Origin: an uncultured Acidobacteriaceae bacterium
Lineage (GTDB): Bacteria; Acidobacteriota; Terriglobia; Terriglobales; Acidobacteriaceae
NCBI GenBank assembly: GCA_903842845.1
Contig: CAIMNN010000210.1
Location: 1-13,659, forward strand
Length of the DNA: 13,659 nucleotides
Reading direction: 5' to 3'
Shown here in pieces: positions 8,296 through 13,659 of this stretch (positions are counted from its first letter, which is position 1; each line of letters starts with the position of its first letter). The notes under the pieces were generated by a model that did not search any database, was not told where the DNA came from, and saw only the letters and a program-made list of their open reading frames with translations. The position numbers were made by a program, and so were the translations under genes.

Positions 8296-8430
8296 TTCAG
8301 CCGGGGAACAAGCGGGGCGGTAAAGGCGTCTTAAGCCACTGGACAACTCGTAATTGCTTACGAGGCAGGATTCGAACCTGCGTCTCCCGCGTAACAGGCG
8401 AAGTAACCGTTCCCTACACCACCGGCTGAA
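8296..8430 (-). ncRNA. Y-like RNA 2 (YrlA type) with permuted tRNA module
   Basis: About 135 nt. The ends pair as TTCAGCCGG (8422-8430) with CCGGCTGAA (8296-8304). The shared 5' core lies at 8400-8425 and the 3' core CGCTTGTTCCCC at 8303-8314. In transcript order the inner module has an anticodon-arm-like TTCGC-CTGTTAC-GCGGG, a 4-nt variable loop, a perfect T-arm GCAGG-TTCGAAT-CCTGC (8365-8381), a perfect 7-bp stem CTCGTAA/TTACGAG capped by a GCAA tetraloop (8347-8364), UU at the position of tRNA U8, and a D-arm GTC-CAGTGGCTTAA-GAC (8328-8344). This is the element order of a tRNA cut at the anticodon and closed at the acceptor end. A canonical tRNA is excluded because no free CCA end can form. 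Confidence 0.85.
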
Positions 8431-8440
8431 GTTGTTGTTG

Positions 8441-8461
8441 CCGCGCACACAAGGAGCGCGG
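8441..8461. other. Hairpin in spacer between Y-like RNAs 3 and 2
   Basis: CCGCGC and GCGCGG form a perfect 6-bp stem with a 9-nt loop in the 47-nt spacer. There is no U-tract on the minus strand. A role as a processing signal separating two co-transcribed RNAs is plausible. Confidence 0.45.
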
Positions 8462-8477
8462 AGAGTGAGAAAAGTTG

Positions 8478-8612
8478 CAGCCGGGGAAAAAGCGAGTACA
8501 GACGTTTTACGGCGCTCTGCCCTTGAGCTACTGCCCTTTAGGGGCAAGCGGGACTCGAACCCGCAACCTCCGGCTTATCAGGCGAAGTAACTGTGCTCTA
8601 CGCCACCGGTTG
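8478..8612 (-). ncRNA. Y-like RNA 3 (YrlA type) with permuted tRNA module
   Basis: About 135 nt. The ends pair as CAACCGG (8606-8612) with CCGGCTG (8478-8484), one mismatch. The 5' core lies at 8584-8609 and the 3' core CGCTTTTTCCCC at 8483-8494. The inner module in transcript order has an anticodon-loop-like CTGATAA (as in tRNA-Ile GAU), a 5-nt variable region, a perfect T-arm GCGGG-TTCGAGT-CCCGC (8548-8564), an acceptor-like hairpin TTGCCCC/AGGGCAG (8531-8547, six pairs with one G-U), then UA in the place of U8-A9, then a textbook D-arm GCTC-AAGGGCA-GAGC (8514-8528). The layout matches Y-like RNA 2 although the sequence differs, which supports the structure. A possible promoter lies just upstream. 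Confidence 0.84.
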
Positions 8613-8626
8613 ATGTTATTGGATGT

Positions 8627-8657
8627 TATATACCTCGGTGATATGTTATCGATCCAA
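8627..8657 (-). promoter_or_regulatory. Candidate promoter for Y-like RNA 3
   Basis: On the minus strand TTGGAT (8652-8657) and TATATA (8627-8632) are separated by 19 bases, slightly long for a -35/-10 pair. Initiation would fall about ten bases before the paired 5' end of Y-like RNA 3, as expected for its transcript. It could also serve RNA 2 and the downstream genes. Confidence 0.35.
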
Positions 8658-8692
8658 GATACACGTCAGGTGTTGGCCGCGGATAACATATC
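8640..8692. promoter_or_regulatory. 11-bp perfect inverted repeat upstream of Y-like RNA 3
   Basis: GATATGTTATC (8640-8650) and GATAACATATC (8682-8692) are exact reverse complements with a 31-nt spacer, overlapping the candidate promoter. Related GATGTTAT words occur nearby (8612-8619, 8622-8629). It may be a pair of operator half sites or a hairpin between Y-like RNAs 4 and 3. Confidence 0.5.
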
Positions 8693-8734
8693 CGCAGCGG
8701 CGAATTGATTGCGAGCGCGCAACCGCGTGAAGTT

Positions 8735-8806
8735 CTTCGAGGGAACAAGCGGGGGCGGGTGTGTTCAATTTGGAGTTGAGGAACCCGGCCTCTTCACCAC
8801 TCGAAG
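8735..8806 (-). ncRNA. Y-like RNA 4, short form without tRNA-like module
   Basis: About 72 nt. Its ends pair perfectly as CTTCGAG (8800-8806) with CTCGAAG (8735-8741), a different sequence from the other copies but in the same place. The 26-nt 5' core (8778-8803) matches RNA 2 at 17 of 26 positions with no gaps, and keeps AGTGGTG and the C-rich end. The 3' core CGCTTGTTCCC is identical to RNA 2. The inner part is a small hairpin (CGGGT with ACCCG), with no TTCRA T-loop, no acceptor stem and no D-arm. It would be a minimal Rsr-binding RNA or a decayed copy that lost its module. The compensated end helix favours a functional RNA. Confidence 0.65.
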
Positions 8807-9170
8807 CGATACGGGCGCGGAAATGCGCGTCAGTATTGGCTAAAGCGATTGATTGCTGGATGGTTGATGTTGCGCAGGAAGCTTAGCCGGAGTGGGCTAG
8901 CTGAAATATGGTAGCGCCCGGCAGCCGGATGTGCTCTGAATGAGCGCTTCCTGCCATGGATACGAATTGTGATCCGTCAATTTCATCGGGCGTTTTCTCC
9001 TACGCAGATGTTACTGTGCCATAACTCCGACCTCAAATGCAAGCGAAATTGATAAATATTATGAATTTATTTTTCGTGATGTTATGCCGGCGCGCGCGCA
9101 CAAGCCAGCCCTGTTCTCCACCGGACGGCAGTTCCCCGCCCCAGCCCGCCCGTGTACACTGTTCTGCGGT
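8807..9170. other. Gene-free region between Y-like RNA 4 and cysK
   Basis: No convincing reading frame. It holds a hairpin AGC-TAGCC/GGCTA-GCT (about 8880-8902), a possible plus-strand branched fold from CGCCCG (about 8915) to CGGGCG followed by TTTTC (about 8987-8997) with inner stems GCTC/GAGC and GGAT/ATCC, and an AT-rich hairpin at 9044-9076 (CGAAA, ATAAAT, 7-nt loop, ATTTAT, TTTCG). Promoters for Y-like RNA 4 (minus) and cysK (plus) should lie here. An upstream ATG at 9084 is in frame with cysK, but its 29 codons look non-coding. I could not match the folds to a known riboswitch. Confidence 0.4.
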
Positions 9171-10115
9171 ATGAAGACAAATAAATCCACACTCCGTGTC
9201 TCGCGCGATATCACTTCTTTGGTCGGCTCAACGCCGATGCTTGAGCTCAGCCGCGTGCTGAAGCCGAACTCTGCTGCGATATTCGCCAAGCTTGAGTTTT
9301 TGAACCCCGGCGGCAGCGTGAAGGACCGCGCGGCGCTTGGGATGATATTGGACGCGGAGGCACGCGGGCTGTTGAAGCCGGGCTCGACGATAGTTGAAGC
9401 GACGGCGGGCAACACCGGCGTCGGCCTCGCGCTGATCGGCGTGAACCGCGGGTACAAAGTTGTGCTGTTTGTGCCGGAGGGGTTTGCCGAGGAGAAGTGC
9501 ATCCTGATGCGCGGCTTTGGTGCGCAGGTGACACGGACGCCGGTGGATGAGGGAATGGCCGGCGCGATACGCGCGGCGAAGGCGGCGGGCGAGTCGATAC
9601 CGGGTTCGTTTACGGCGCTGCAATTTCAGAATCCTGCGAACCCGCAGTATCACCACGACACGACGGCGGCCGAAATTTGGGAGCAGATGGAAGGGCGTGT
9701 GGATGCGTTTGTGGCCGGCGTTGGCTCGGGCGGAACGTTCAGCGGCGTGGCGCGGTTTTTGAAGGGGAAGAATCCGAAGTGCGTGACGGTGGCGGTGGAG
9801 ACGCAGGGTTCGATATTGCAGGGCGGCGAGCCGGGGAAGCATCGCGTTGAGGGCATTGGCGTAGCGTTTATTCCGGGGACGTTTCATAGCGATGTGTGCG
9901 ACCGCGTGATGATGGTGAACGACGAGGATTCGTTTGCGATGGTGAAGCGGTTGGCCTGCGAAGAAGGACTGCTTGGCGGGTCGAGCTCGGGGGCTGCGAT
10001 ATTTGCTGCGGTTGCGCTAGCGGCGGAGCTGGGCGCGGGCAAGCGCGTGGCGACGATTATTCCTGATTCGGCGGAGCGGTATTTGTCAAAGAAGATATTT
10101 GAGGGTGGGGTTTAA
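9171..10115 (+). CDS. cysK: Cysteine synthase family PLP enzyme
   Basis: A 314-residue fold-type II PLP enzyme, most likely O-acetylserine sulfhydrylase, which makes cysteine from O-acetylserine and sulfide in the cytoplasm. Lys51 in NPGGSVKDR binds PLP; TAGNTGVGLA (79-88) is the substrate-binding loop, with an Ala where many CysK have Ser; GVGSGGT (183-189) binds the PLP phosphate; PDSAERYLSKKIF lies at the end. Related enzymes such as cystathionine beta-synthase-like proteins share these motifs, so substrate is not certain. ATG 9171 is chosen because family similarity starts there; TACACT at 9155-9160 resembles a -10 box, implying a very short leader. Its last 50 bases are duplicated at 10874-10923. 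Confidence 0.88.
   Translation: MKTNKSTLRVSRDITSLVGSTPMLELSRVLKPNSAAIFAKLEFLNPGGSVKDRAALGMILDAEARGLLKPGSTIVEATAGNTGVGLALIGVNRGYKVVLFVPEGFAEEKCILMRGFGAQVTRTPVDEGMAGAIRAAKAAGESIPGSFTALQFQNPANPQYHHDTTAAEIWEQMEGRVDAFVAGVGSGGTFSGVARFLKGKNPKCVTVAVETQGSILQGGEPGKHRVEGIGVAFIPGTFHSDVCDRVMMVNDEDSFAMVKRLACEEGLLGGSSSGAAIFAAVALAAELGAGKRVATIIPDSAERYLSKKIFEGGV
10065..10114 (+). repeat. Left copy of 50-bp direct repeat (cysK 3' end)
   Basis: This segment encodes the final residues DSAERYLSKKIFEGGV of the cysteine synthase and matches 10874-10923 at 48 of 50 positions. Both differences are silent third-position changes (TCG/TCA and TCA/TCG). Confidence 0.92.
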
Positions 10116-10192
10116 ACACCCAAGTTACATTTCCTTTTCCCATCTGCGCTGCTTGATTGAAAGCGAAGGAGAAGAGTGCTAAGATTTGGAGT

Positions 10193-10208
10193 GTGGCATA
10201 TATGTCAC
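10193..10208. promoter_or_regulatory. Palindromic operator of the toxin-antitoxin pair
   Basis: GTGGCATATATGTCAC is a 16-bp dyad (GTG-N-CATATATG-N-CAC) 23 bases before the toxin ATG. Antitoxins of this type usually repress their own operon through such a site. A -10-like TAAGAT lies at about 10180-10185. Confidence 0.55.
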
Positions 10209-10230
10209 ATTGCTTGGCGCTCGACTGTGG

Positions 10231-10548
10231 ATGGAAGCCAAGCCAAAAGTATTACTCATTTGCCAAACCGAGGACGGCCGCGAGCTGCTGGTCGAGTGGC
10301 TGAACACATTGGACCGGCCAACACGGGCAAGAATTCGCGTGAGGATAGACCGACTGGAAGATGGACTGTTCGGAGACGTAGAACCTGTGGGTGAGGGAGT
10401 TTCCGAACTTCGCATGGATTTTGGTCCGGGATACAGAATCTATTTTGCGTTGCGTGGAGATGAGGTTCATCTTCTACTCGGGGGAGACAAACAGACGCAG
10501 GTCAAGGTCATTCGACGGGCAAAGGAGGTGTGGAGGGATCATGAATAA
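10231..10548 (+). CDS. HigB/RelE-type toxin of a type II TA module
   Basis: A 105-residue basic protein of the phage-derived Gp49-like/HigB addiction-module killer family, related to RelE ribosome-dependent mRNA interferases. The segment GVSELRMDFGPGYRIYFALR (about 57-76) followed by LLLGGDKQTQ (81-90) and IRRAKEVW near the end is the family signature. Start at ATG 10231 rather than the TTG at 10186, because the palindrome at 10193-10208 should be upstream of the gene and similarity begins at KPKVLLICQTEDGRE. The stop overlaps the antitoxin start by eight bases, so the pair is translationally coupled with toxin first, the HigBA order. It sits between duplicated cysK ends, a sign of acquisition. 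Confidence 0.85.
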   Translation: MEAKPKVLLICQTEDGRELLVEWLNTLDRPTRARIRVRIDRLEDGLFGDVEPVGEGVSELRMDFGPGYRIYFALRGDEVHLLLGGDKQTQVKVIRRAKEVWRDHE

Positions 10549-10864
10549 GAGCGTTTCATACAAAGCCAATCTCTATGAGTCACTGCTCGATGCGGAAGAG
10601 GCGTCGGCGTATTTGAATGCTGCGCTGGAGGATTCACAGGAAGCCTTTTTGAAGGCGCTGAAGAATGTGGCGCAGGCGCGGCAGATGGCTGATGTTGCGA
10701 AAGAAGCTGGTATTCGGCGCGAGACACTTTACCGCGCATTTTCAGCCGAGGGGAATCCTACGATTGCGACGTTGTCATCGGTGCTGAACGCGCTGGGGAT
10801 GAAGATACAGATTGCGAGCATGATGGAGCAGGGCAAGCGGAGTGTGGCGGGCAGTCGGCGTTGA
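10541..10864 (+). CDS. HigA-type (Xre family) antitoxin
   Basis: A 107-residue antitoxin of the addiction-module antidote family. The N-terminal half (about 1-46, LYESLLDAEEASAYLNAALE) resembles the toxin-binding part of this family, and residues 47-88 (ARQMADVAKEAGIRRETLYRAF...TIATLSSVLNALGM) form a helix-turn-helix of the Xre/Cro type. A strong ribosome site, AAAGGAGG at 10521-10528 plus GGAGGG nearer the ATG, supports this start inside the toxin gene end. It should neutralise the upstream toxin and bind the palindrome at 10193-10208 to repress the operon. The ten basic C-terminal residues (GKRSVAGSRR) are probably disordered. Confidence 0.87.
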   Translation: MNKSVSYKANLYESLLDAEEASAYLNAALEDSQEAFLKALKNVAQARQMADVAKEAGIRRETLYRAFSAEGNPTIATLSSVLNALGMKIQIASMMEQGKRSVAGSRR

Positions 10865-10873
10865 TTCAACATC

Positions 10874-10923
10874 GATTCAGCGGAGCGGTATTTGTCGAAG
10901 AAGATATTTGAGGGTGGGGTTTA
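10874..10923 (+). repeat. Right copy of 50-bp direct repeat (orphan cysK 3' end)
   Basis: A detached copy of the final 16 codons of cysK with its own stop (TAG instead of TAA), 809 bp downstream of the left copy. No cysK sequence precedes it. The two mismatches to the left copy are both synonymous. Confidence 0.92.
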
Positions 10924-10951
10924 GGTTGCCAACAGCTTGCAACTTTCCAAA

Positions 10952-11452
10952 TCACAGACCCAAATTAAAGACGAAATGAATCGTCGTGATCACGCCAGTT
11001 GGTTTTCCGTTGATGAGGAATGGCTTGTATTTATAGTGCCTAACCCCATCGAGAGCCGCGCCTTTTAAGAGATCGTTACCTGAGCTATAAATCAGATCAA
11101 CGACTGAACCGTTTTCATCGATCGCAGCAAACATGACAACAGTTCCCTGTATTCTATGCGACATTGCATAATCGGGATAAATGACATCGGTTTTGTGTTC
11201 GATATTCCCAACGGCGTCGACGCTGGAAATGACTAAGTAGTCAGGATGCGCCTTGCACATCGCTATGACGATGGGTGAATCGGGTGATGGACTTTCCGGA
11301 GTAGGCGGCGGCGGTGGCGCAACTAGCAACTGGGCTAATGCCGCTTTTGGCAACGCCTTTGGATAGATGAGCGGAATCAAGATAACTAGTGCCGCAACAC
11401 TAAAGGCGACAAATGCGAATACTAGAGCAAGCAAAATAATAATTTTTTTCAT
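10952..11452 (-). CDS. TonB-like C-terminal domain protein
   Basis: A 166-residue protein with a cytoplasmic MKK start, one membrane helix (about 4-29), a short Pro-rich stretch (PPPPPTPESPSP, about 50-62) and a periplasmic domain. The C-terminal 70 residues (YPDYAMSHRIQGTVVMFAAI... VRHYKYKPFLINGKPTGVIT) match the TonB C-terminal domain, which contacts the TonB box of outer-membrane transporters. The Pro-rich linker is too short to span a typical periplasm, so classical energy transduction is doubtful; Acidobacteriota carry many such small TonB-like proteins of unclear role. Its codons are visibly AT-richer than those of the flanking cysK and dnaJ genes. No exbB/exbD genes are present in the window. 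It is transcribed alone. Confidence 0.78.
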   Translation of the reverse strand: MKKIIILLALVFAFVAFSVAALVILIPLIYPKALPKAALAQLLVAPPPPPTPESPSPDSPIVIAMCKAHPDYLVISSVDAVGNIEHKTDVIYPDYAMSHRIQGTVVMFAAIDENGSVVDLIYSSGNDLLKGAALDGVRHYKYKPFLINGKPTGVITTIHFVFNLGL

Positions 11453-11640
11453 GCCTAGAAAAATACCAGATTCCGCGCAGGGCAGCTTGGGAATTCGGTG
11501 TAATTAAGACTTTCGTGCGGGGTTCCCTGAACGGGAGCGGGTGGTGGGGCGAGCGGACTCGGATGGTTCCTTTGGTGCGGAGGAGCGCGGGCGGATGCCG
11601 CAAATGTGAGCCAAGCGCGCTAAGATAACCTCAGACGACG

Positions 11641-12831
11641 ATGGCGACCCAGACAAAAGATTATTACGCGATACTCGGTGTGAAGAAGACGGCGACTGCG
11701 GAGGATATCCGCAAGGCGTTCCGCAAACTTGCGCGCAAGTACCATCCGGACGTGAACCCGAACGACAAGAAGGCCGAGGAGAAGTTCAAGGAGCTGAGCG
11801 AGGCCAACGACGTACTGAGCGACGAGAAGAAGCGCAAGGTGTATGACGCGGTTGGGTTTTACAGCGACCAGATAGACCCGGCGCAGGCCGAGGCGTATGC
11901 GCGTCAGCAGGGCGGCGGGCAGCCTCCGGTGGATTTTGGCGGGTTTGATTTTTCGGGCTTTCAGCCGGGCGCTGGCAGCGGTGGCGGACATGCAGGCGGC
12001 GGGAGCCAGAACTGGGGCAGCTTCAAGGATATTTTCAGCGGCATCTTCAGCGGCGCGCAGGAGCAGCAGGCGCGGCCGCGCGGTCCGCAACAGGGGACGG
12101 ACCTGGAGTACCAGGCGACGGTGGATTTTTGGGCGGGCGTGCGCGGCGGGCAGGCGCGGCTGACGGTGCACCGGCAAGAGACGTGCCCGACGTGCAAGGG
12201 CCAAGCGCAGACCGGCGGTCCGCAGCAATGCCACGAGTGCAACGGCACGGGCCAGGTGACGCAGATGGGCGGGCGGATGAAGTTCAACATTCCATGCCCG
12301 CGCTGCAATGGAACGGGGCGGACGACGTCGAGTTGCGGCACGTGCCACGGCGAAGGGCTGGTAAGCCGCAGCGAGCAGGTTGAGTTCCGCATTAAGCCGG
12401 GGACGCGCGACGGGCAGCGGATACGTTTGCAGGGCAAGGGCAACGGCGGAGTGAGAGGCGGCGCGGCGGGCGACTTGTACGTGATTGTGCGCACGGGGAC
12501 GCATCCGGTGTTTACCAGAGTGGGCGATGATATTCAGTTGAAGGTTCCGGTGACGATAGCTGAGGCGAGCCTGGGCGCGAAGGTGGATGTGCCTACGATA
12601 GATGGGCGGGCGCAGTTGAAGATTCCGCCGGGGACGCAGAGCGGACAGAAGCTGCGGATGCGCGAGCGCGGCGTGGAGAATGCGCAGAGCCCGAGCGTGC
12701 GCGGCGACCAGATCGTAACCGTTGATGTGGTTGTGCCGGTATTGAATGACGAGCGCAGCAGAGAAATCATGCGCGAGCTTGCGAAGTTGAACAATCAGGA
12801 CCCGCGGGTGGAGCTGTTCAGGAAGGTGTAG
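11641..12831 (+). CDS. dnaJ: DnaJ/CbpA-type Hsp40 co-chaperone
   Basis: A 396-residue type I Hsp40 that presents clients to DnaK and stimulates its ATPase. The J-domain (about 5-72) carries HPD at 35-37. A Gly/Phe-rich segment (91-140) follows. The zinc-binding domain has four CxxC motifs at 182-185, 197-200, 219-222 and 232-235; the first lacks the usual second glycine (CKGQA). The C-terminal substrate domains run to about 380. ATG 11641 has no Shine-Dalgarno site; TAAGAT at 11621-11626 could be a -10 box, giving a very short leader. Its TAG overlaps the start region of the next gene, and an HspR-like regulator follows, as in known dnaJ/cbpA-hspR heat-shock operons. A paralogue called cbpA is an equally good name. 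Confidence 0.92.
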   Translation: MATQTKDYYAILGVKKTATAEDIRKAFRKLARKYHPDVNPNDKKAEEKFKELSEANDVLSDEKKRKVYDAVGFYSDQIDPAQAEAYARQQGGGQPPVDFGGFDFSGFQPGAGSGGGHAGGGSQNWGSFKDIFSGIFSGAQEQQARPRGPQQGTDLEYQATVDFWAGVRGGQARLTVHRQETCPTCKGQAQTGGPQQCHECNGTGQVTQMGGRMKFNIPCPRCNGTGRTTSSCGTCHGEGLVSRSEQVEFRIKPGTRDGQRIRLQGKGNGGVRGGAAGDLYVIVRTGTHPVFTRVGDDIQLKVPVTIAEASLGAKVDVPTIDGRAQLKIPPGTQSGQKLRMRERGVENAQSPSVRGDQIVTVDVVVPVLNDERSREIMRELAKLNNQDPRVELFRKV

Positions 12832-12833
12832 TG

Positions 12834-13463
12834 ATGAGATTTACTTTTTCGCTAAAAGTAATTTCGCTATGCACTATTCTCGCGGCCTTGCTGGTGATGA
12901 ACATCTCAATGGTTGCTCAGAAGCATCAAGCAGCCACTCATTTTGAAGAGAGCTATGTTTGCTCCATGCTGCGAGAACCGATTGGAGAACATATTCCGCA
13001 AAAAGGTGAGGGACAGGGTGAGATCAATTATAGAAACTCACTTTTGAAAATGCAGGAGATGTGGTGTTCGAGCACCAACCATTCGCCGGAAGAAAAATTG
13101 CAAGCAGCAGATGCAATGGCTGTCGCGTGGAAGGGTTTATGGGACCAAGAGAATCCTTGGAACGCTAGCTTTCATGAATCGGGAGCGTTTGACCTGCTTA
13201 TTTTGATGGGCTTGACGCATCAAGTGCCAAAGCCACTCAAAGATGACAAGGAGTTCCTTAAGCTCTGGATACATGAATGCGAAGCCTCATGTTTCACAAT
13301 CAGCTATTCATCTGCAGATGAAAAGAATCCAAAGGGCCTCCTGCAACCACTTCGACTACGCTCGGAAACATTGCATGCTCTGGAAGACAGCGATAACCCT
13401 GACGAAGCTACACGGGCGGTGGTAGATTTATTGATGTCTGCAACCTATGAGTGGGTGGATTGA
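12834..13463 (+). CDS. Predicted secreted protein of unknown function
   Basis: A 209-residue protein I do not recognise. Residues 1-28 (MRFTFSLKVISLCTILAALL...) look like a signal peptide or anchor. The rest is mostly helical, with four cysteines after the signal region (in YVCSML, EMWCSS, HECEAS and SCFT) that may form disulfides. Its start lies three bases after the dnaJ stop and its TGA overlaps the ATG of the HspR-like gene, so it belongs to the operon. A GTG at 12831 is a possible earlier start. The base composition is clearly AT-richer than that of dnaJ and the regulator on each side, which suggests a later arrival. No function should be inferred from position alone. Confidence 0.75.
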   Translation: MRFTFSLKVISLCTILAALLVMNISMVAQKHQAATHFEESYVCSMLREPIGEHIPQKGEGQGEINYRNSLLKMQEMWCSSTNHSPEEKLQAADAMAVAWKGLWDQENPWNASFHESGAFDLLILMGLTHQVPKPLKDDKEFLKLWIHECEASCFTISYSSADEKNPKGLLQPLRLRSETLHALEDSDNPDEATRAVVDLLMSATYEWVD

Positions 13464-13659
13464 TGGCGGCGAAGAGGAAGTCAAAGGGCGCGTACATGAT
13501 ATCGGCGGTGGCCGAGATGTACGCCATTCATCCGCAGACGCTGCGTCTCTATGAGCGCGAGGGGCTTCTGAAGCCGTCGCGCACCGAGGGCAACACGCGG
13601 CTGTACACGGATGAGGACCTGGAGCGGCTGGAGTTTATTTTGAATCTGGCGCGCGACCC
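13463..13659 (+). CDS. hspR: HspR-like MerR family regulator (5' part)
   Basis: The first 65 codons of a regulator that runs off the window. After a basic start (MAAKRKSKGAYMIS) comes a MerR winged-helix DNA-binding domain: AVAEMYAIHPQTLRLYEREG is the helix-turn-helix, then LLKPSRTEGNTRLYTDEDLERL is the wing. HspR proteins repress dnaK, dnaJ/cbpA and clpB operons by binding HAIR inverted repeats, using DnaK as co-repressor. Placement after a DnaJ-family gene is the main reason for choosing HspR over another MerR. I found no clear HAIR motif (CTTGAGT-N7-ACTCAAG) in the 190 bases before dnaJ. The ATG overlaps the preceding stop (TGATG). Confidence 0.85.
   Translation, partial: MAAKRKSKGAYMISAVAEMYAIHPQTLRLYEREGLLKPSRTEGNTRLYTDEDLERLEFILNLARD

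Noticed and set aside
8531..8612. tRNA-Ile (GAU) on the minus strand
   Set aside because: The CTGATAA loop, variable region and T-arm look right, but the acceptor and D-arm lie downstream of the T-arm, so a conventional cloverleaf cannot form.
8354..8708. Short plus-strand open frames over the Y-like RNAs
   Set aside because: They are antisense to structured RNA copies and encode TRTRNLRL-like peptides, the familiar false translation of tRNA T-arms.
7644..8806. CRISPR array, considered because of repeated similar blocks at intervals
   Set aside because: The repeats are long, diverged, internally structured and unevenly spaced; there are no short identical repeats with unique spacers.
9228..9887. 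Minus-strand open frame opposite cysK
   Set aside because: Arg/His-rich shadow of a highly conserved enzyme gene; no recognisable domain.

Overview
The window (about 58% GC by eye) looks like a chromosomal segment of an Acidobacteriota, probably Terriglobia. The main pointers are two tandem secreted VWFA-related proteins of the acidobacterial TIGR03436 type and intergenic palindromic repeats of a style I associate with that phylum. This assignment is inference from gene families, not from a marker gene.

Layout. (1) 152-3897, minus strand: a DUF1015 gene, a block of palindromic repeats, and a translationally coupled cell-wall operon: N-acetylmuramoyl-L-alanine amidase, a GerMN-domain membrane protein, and glutamate racemase murI. 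A degenerate tRNA-like structure lies beyond murI at the window edge. (2) 4119-6198, plus strand: two overlapping VWFA genes ending at a strong bidirectional terminator. (3) 6261-8806, minus strand: the most interesting part, a complete Ro60-type RNP locus. In transcription order it holds a short Y-like RNA, two Y-like RNAs with tRNA-like modules, a small four-cysteine protein, a third tRNA-like Y RNA, and rsr (TROVE plus VWFA, the bacterial Ro60). All four RNAs share a 26-nt 5' core without gaps and a U-rich 3' core, and their ends pair in helices whose sequence differs from copy to copy. In at least two copies the tRNA-like part runs T-arm, capped acceptor hairpin, U8, D-arm, which is the order of a circularly permuted tRNA. 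(4) 9171-10923, plus strand: a cysteine synthase gene whose last 50 bp are duplicated 0.8 kb downstream, bracketing a HigB/HigA-type toxin-antitoxin pair. (5) 10952-11452, minus strand: a small TonB-like protein. (6) 11641-13659, plus strand: a DnaJ/CbpA-type co-chaperone, an AT-richer secreted protein of unknown function, and the start of an HspR-like MerR regulator, all with overlapping stop and start codons.

How the parts may work together. In studied bacteria Rsr binds Y RNAs through their paired ends, and the distal RNA module recruits or gates partners such as the exoribonuclease PNPase. Here one Rsr is encoded with four candidate RNAs sharing the Rsr-binding end but with different distal modules, which suggests one protein using several interchangeable RNA adaptors. 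The cysteine-rich protein encoded among the RNAs is a candidate new component of the RNP.
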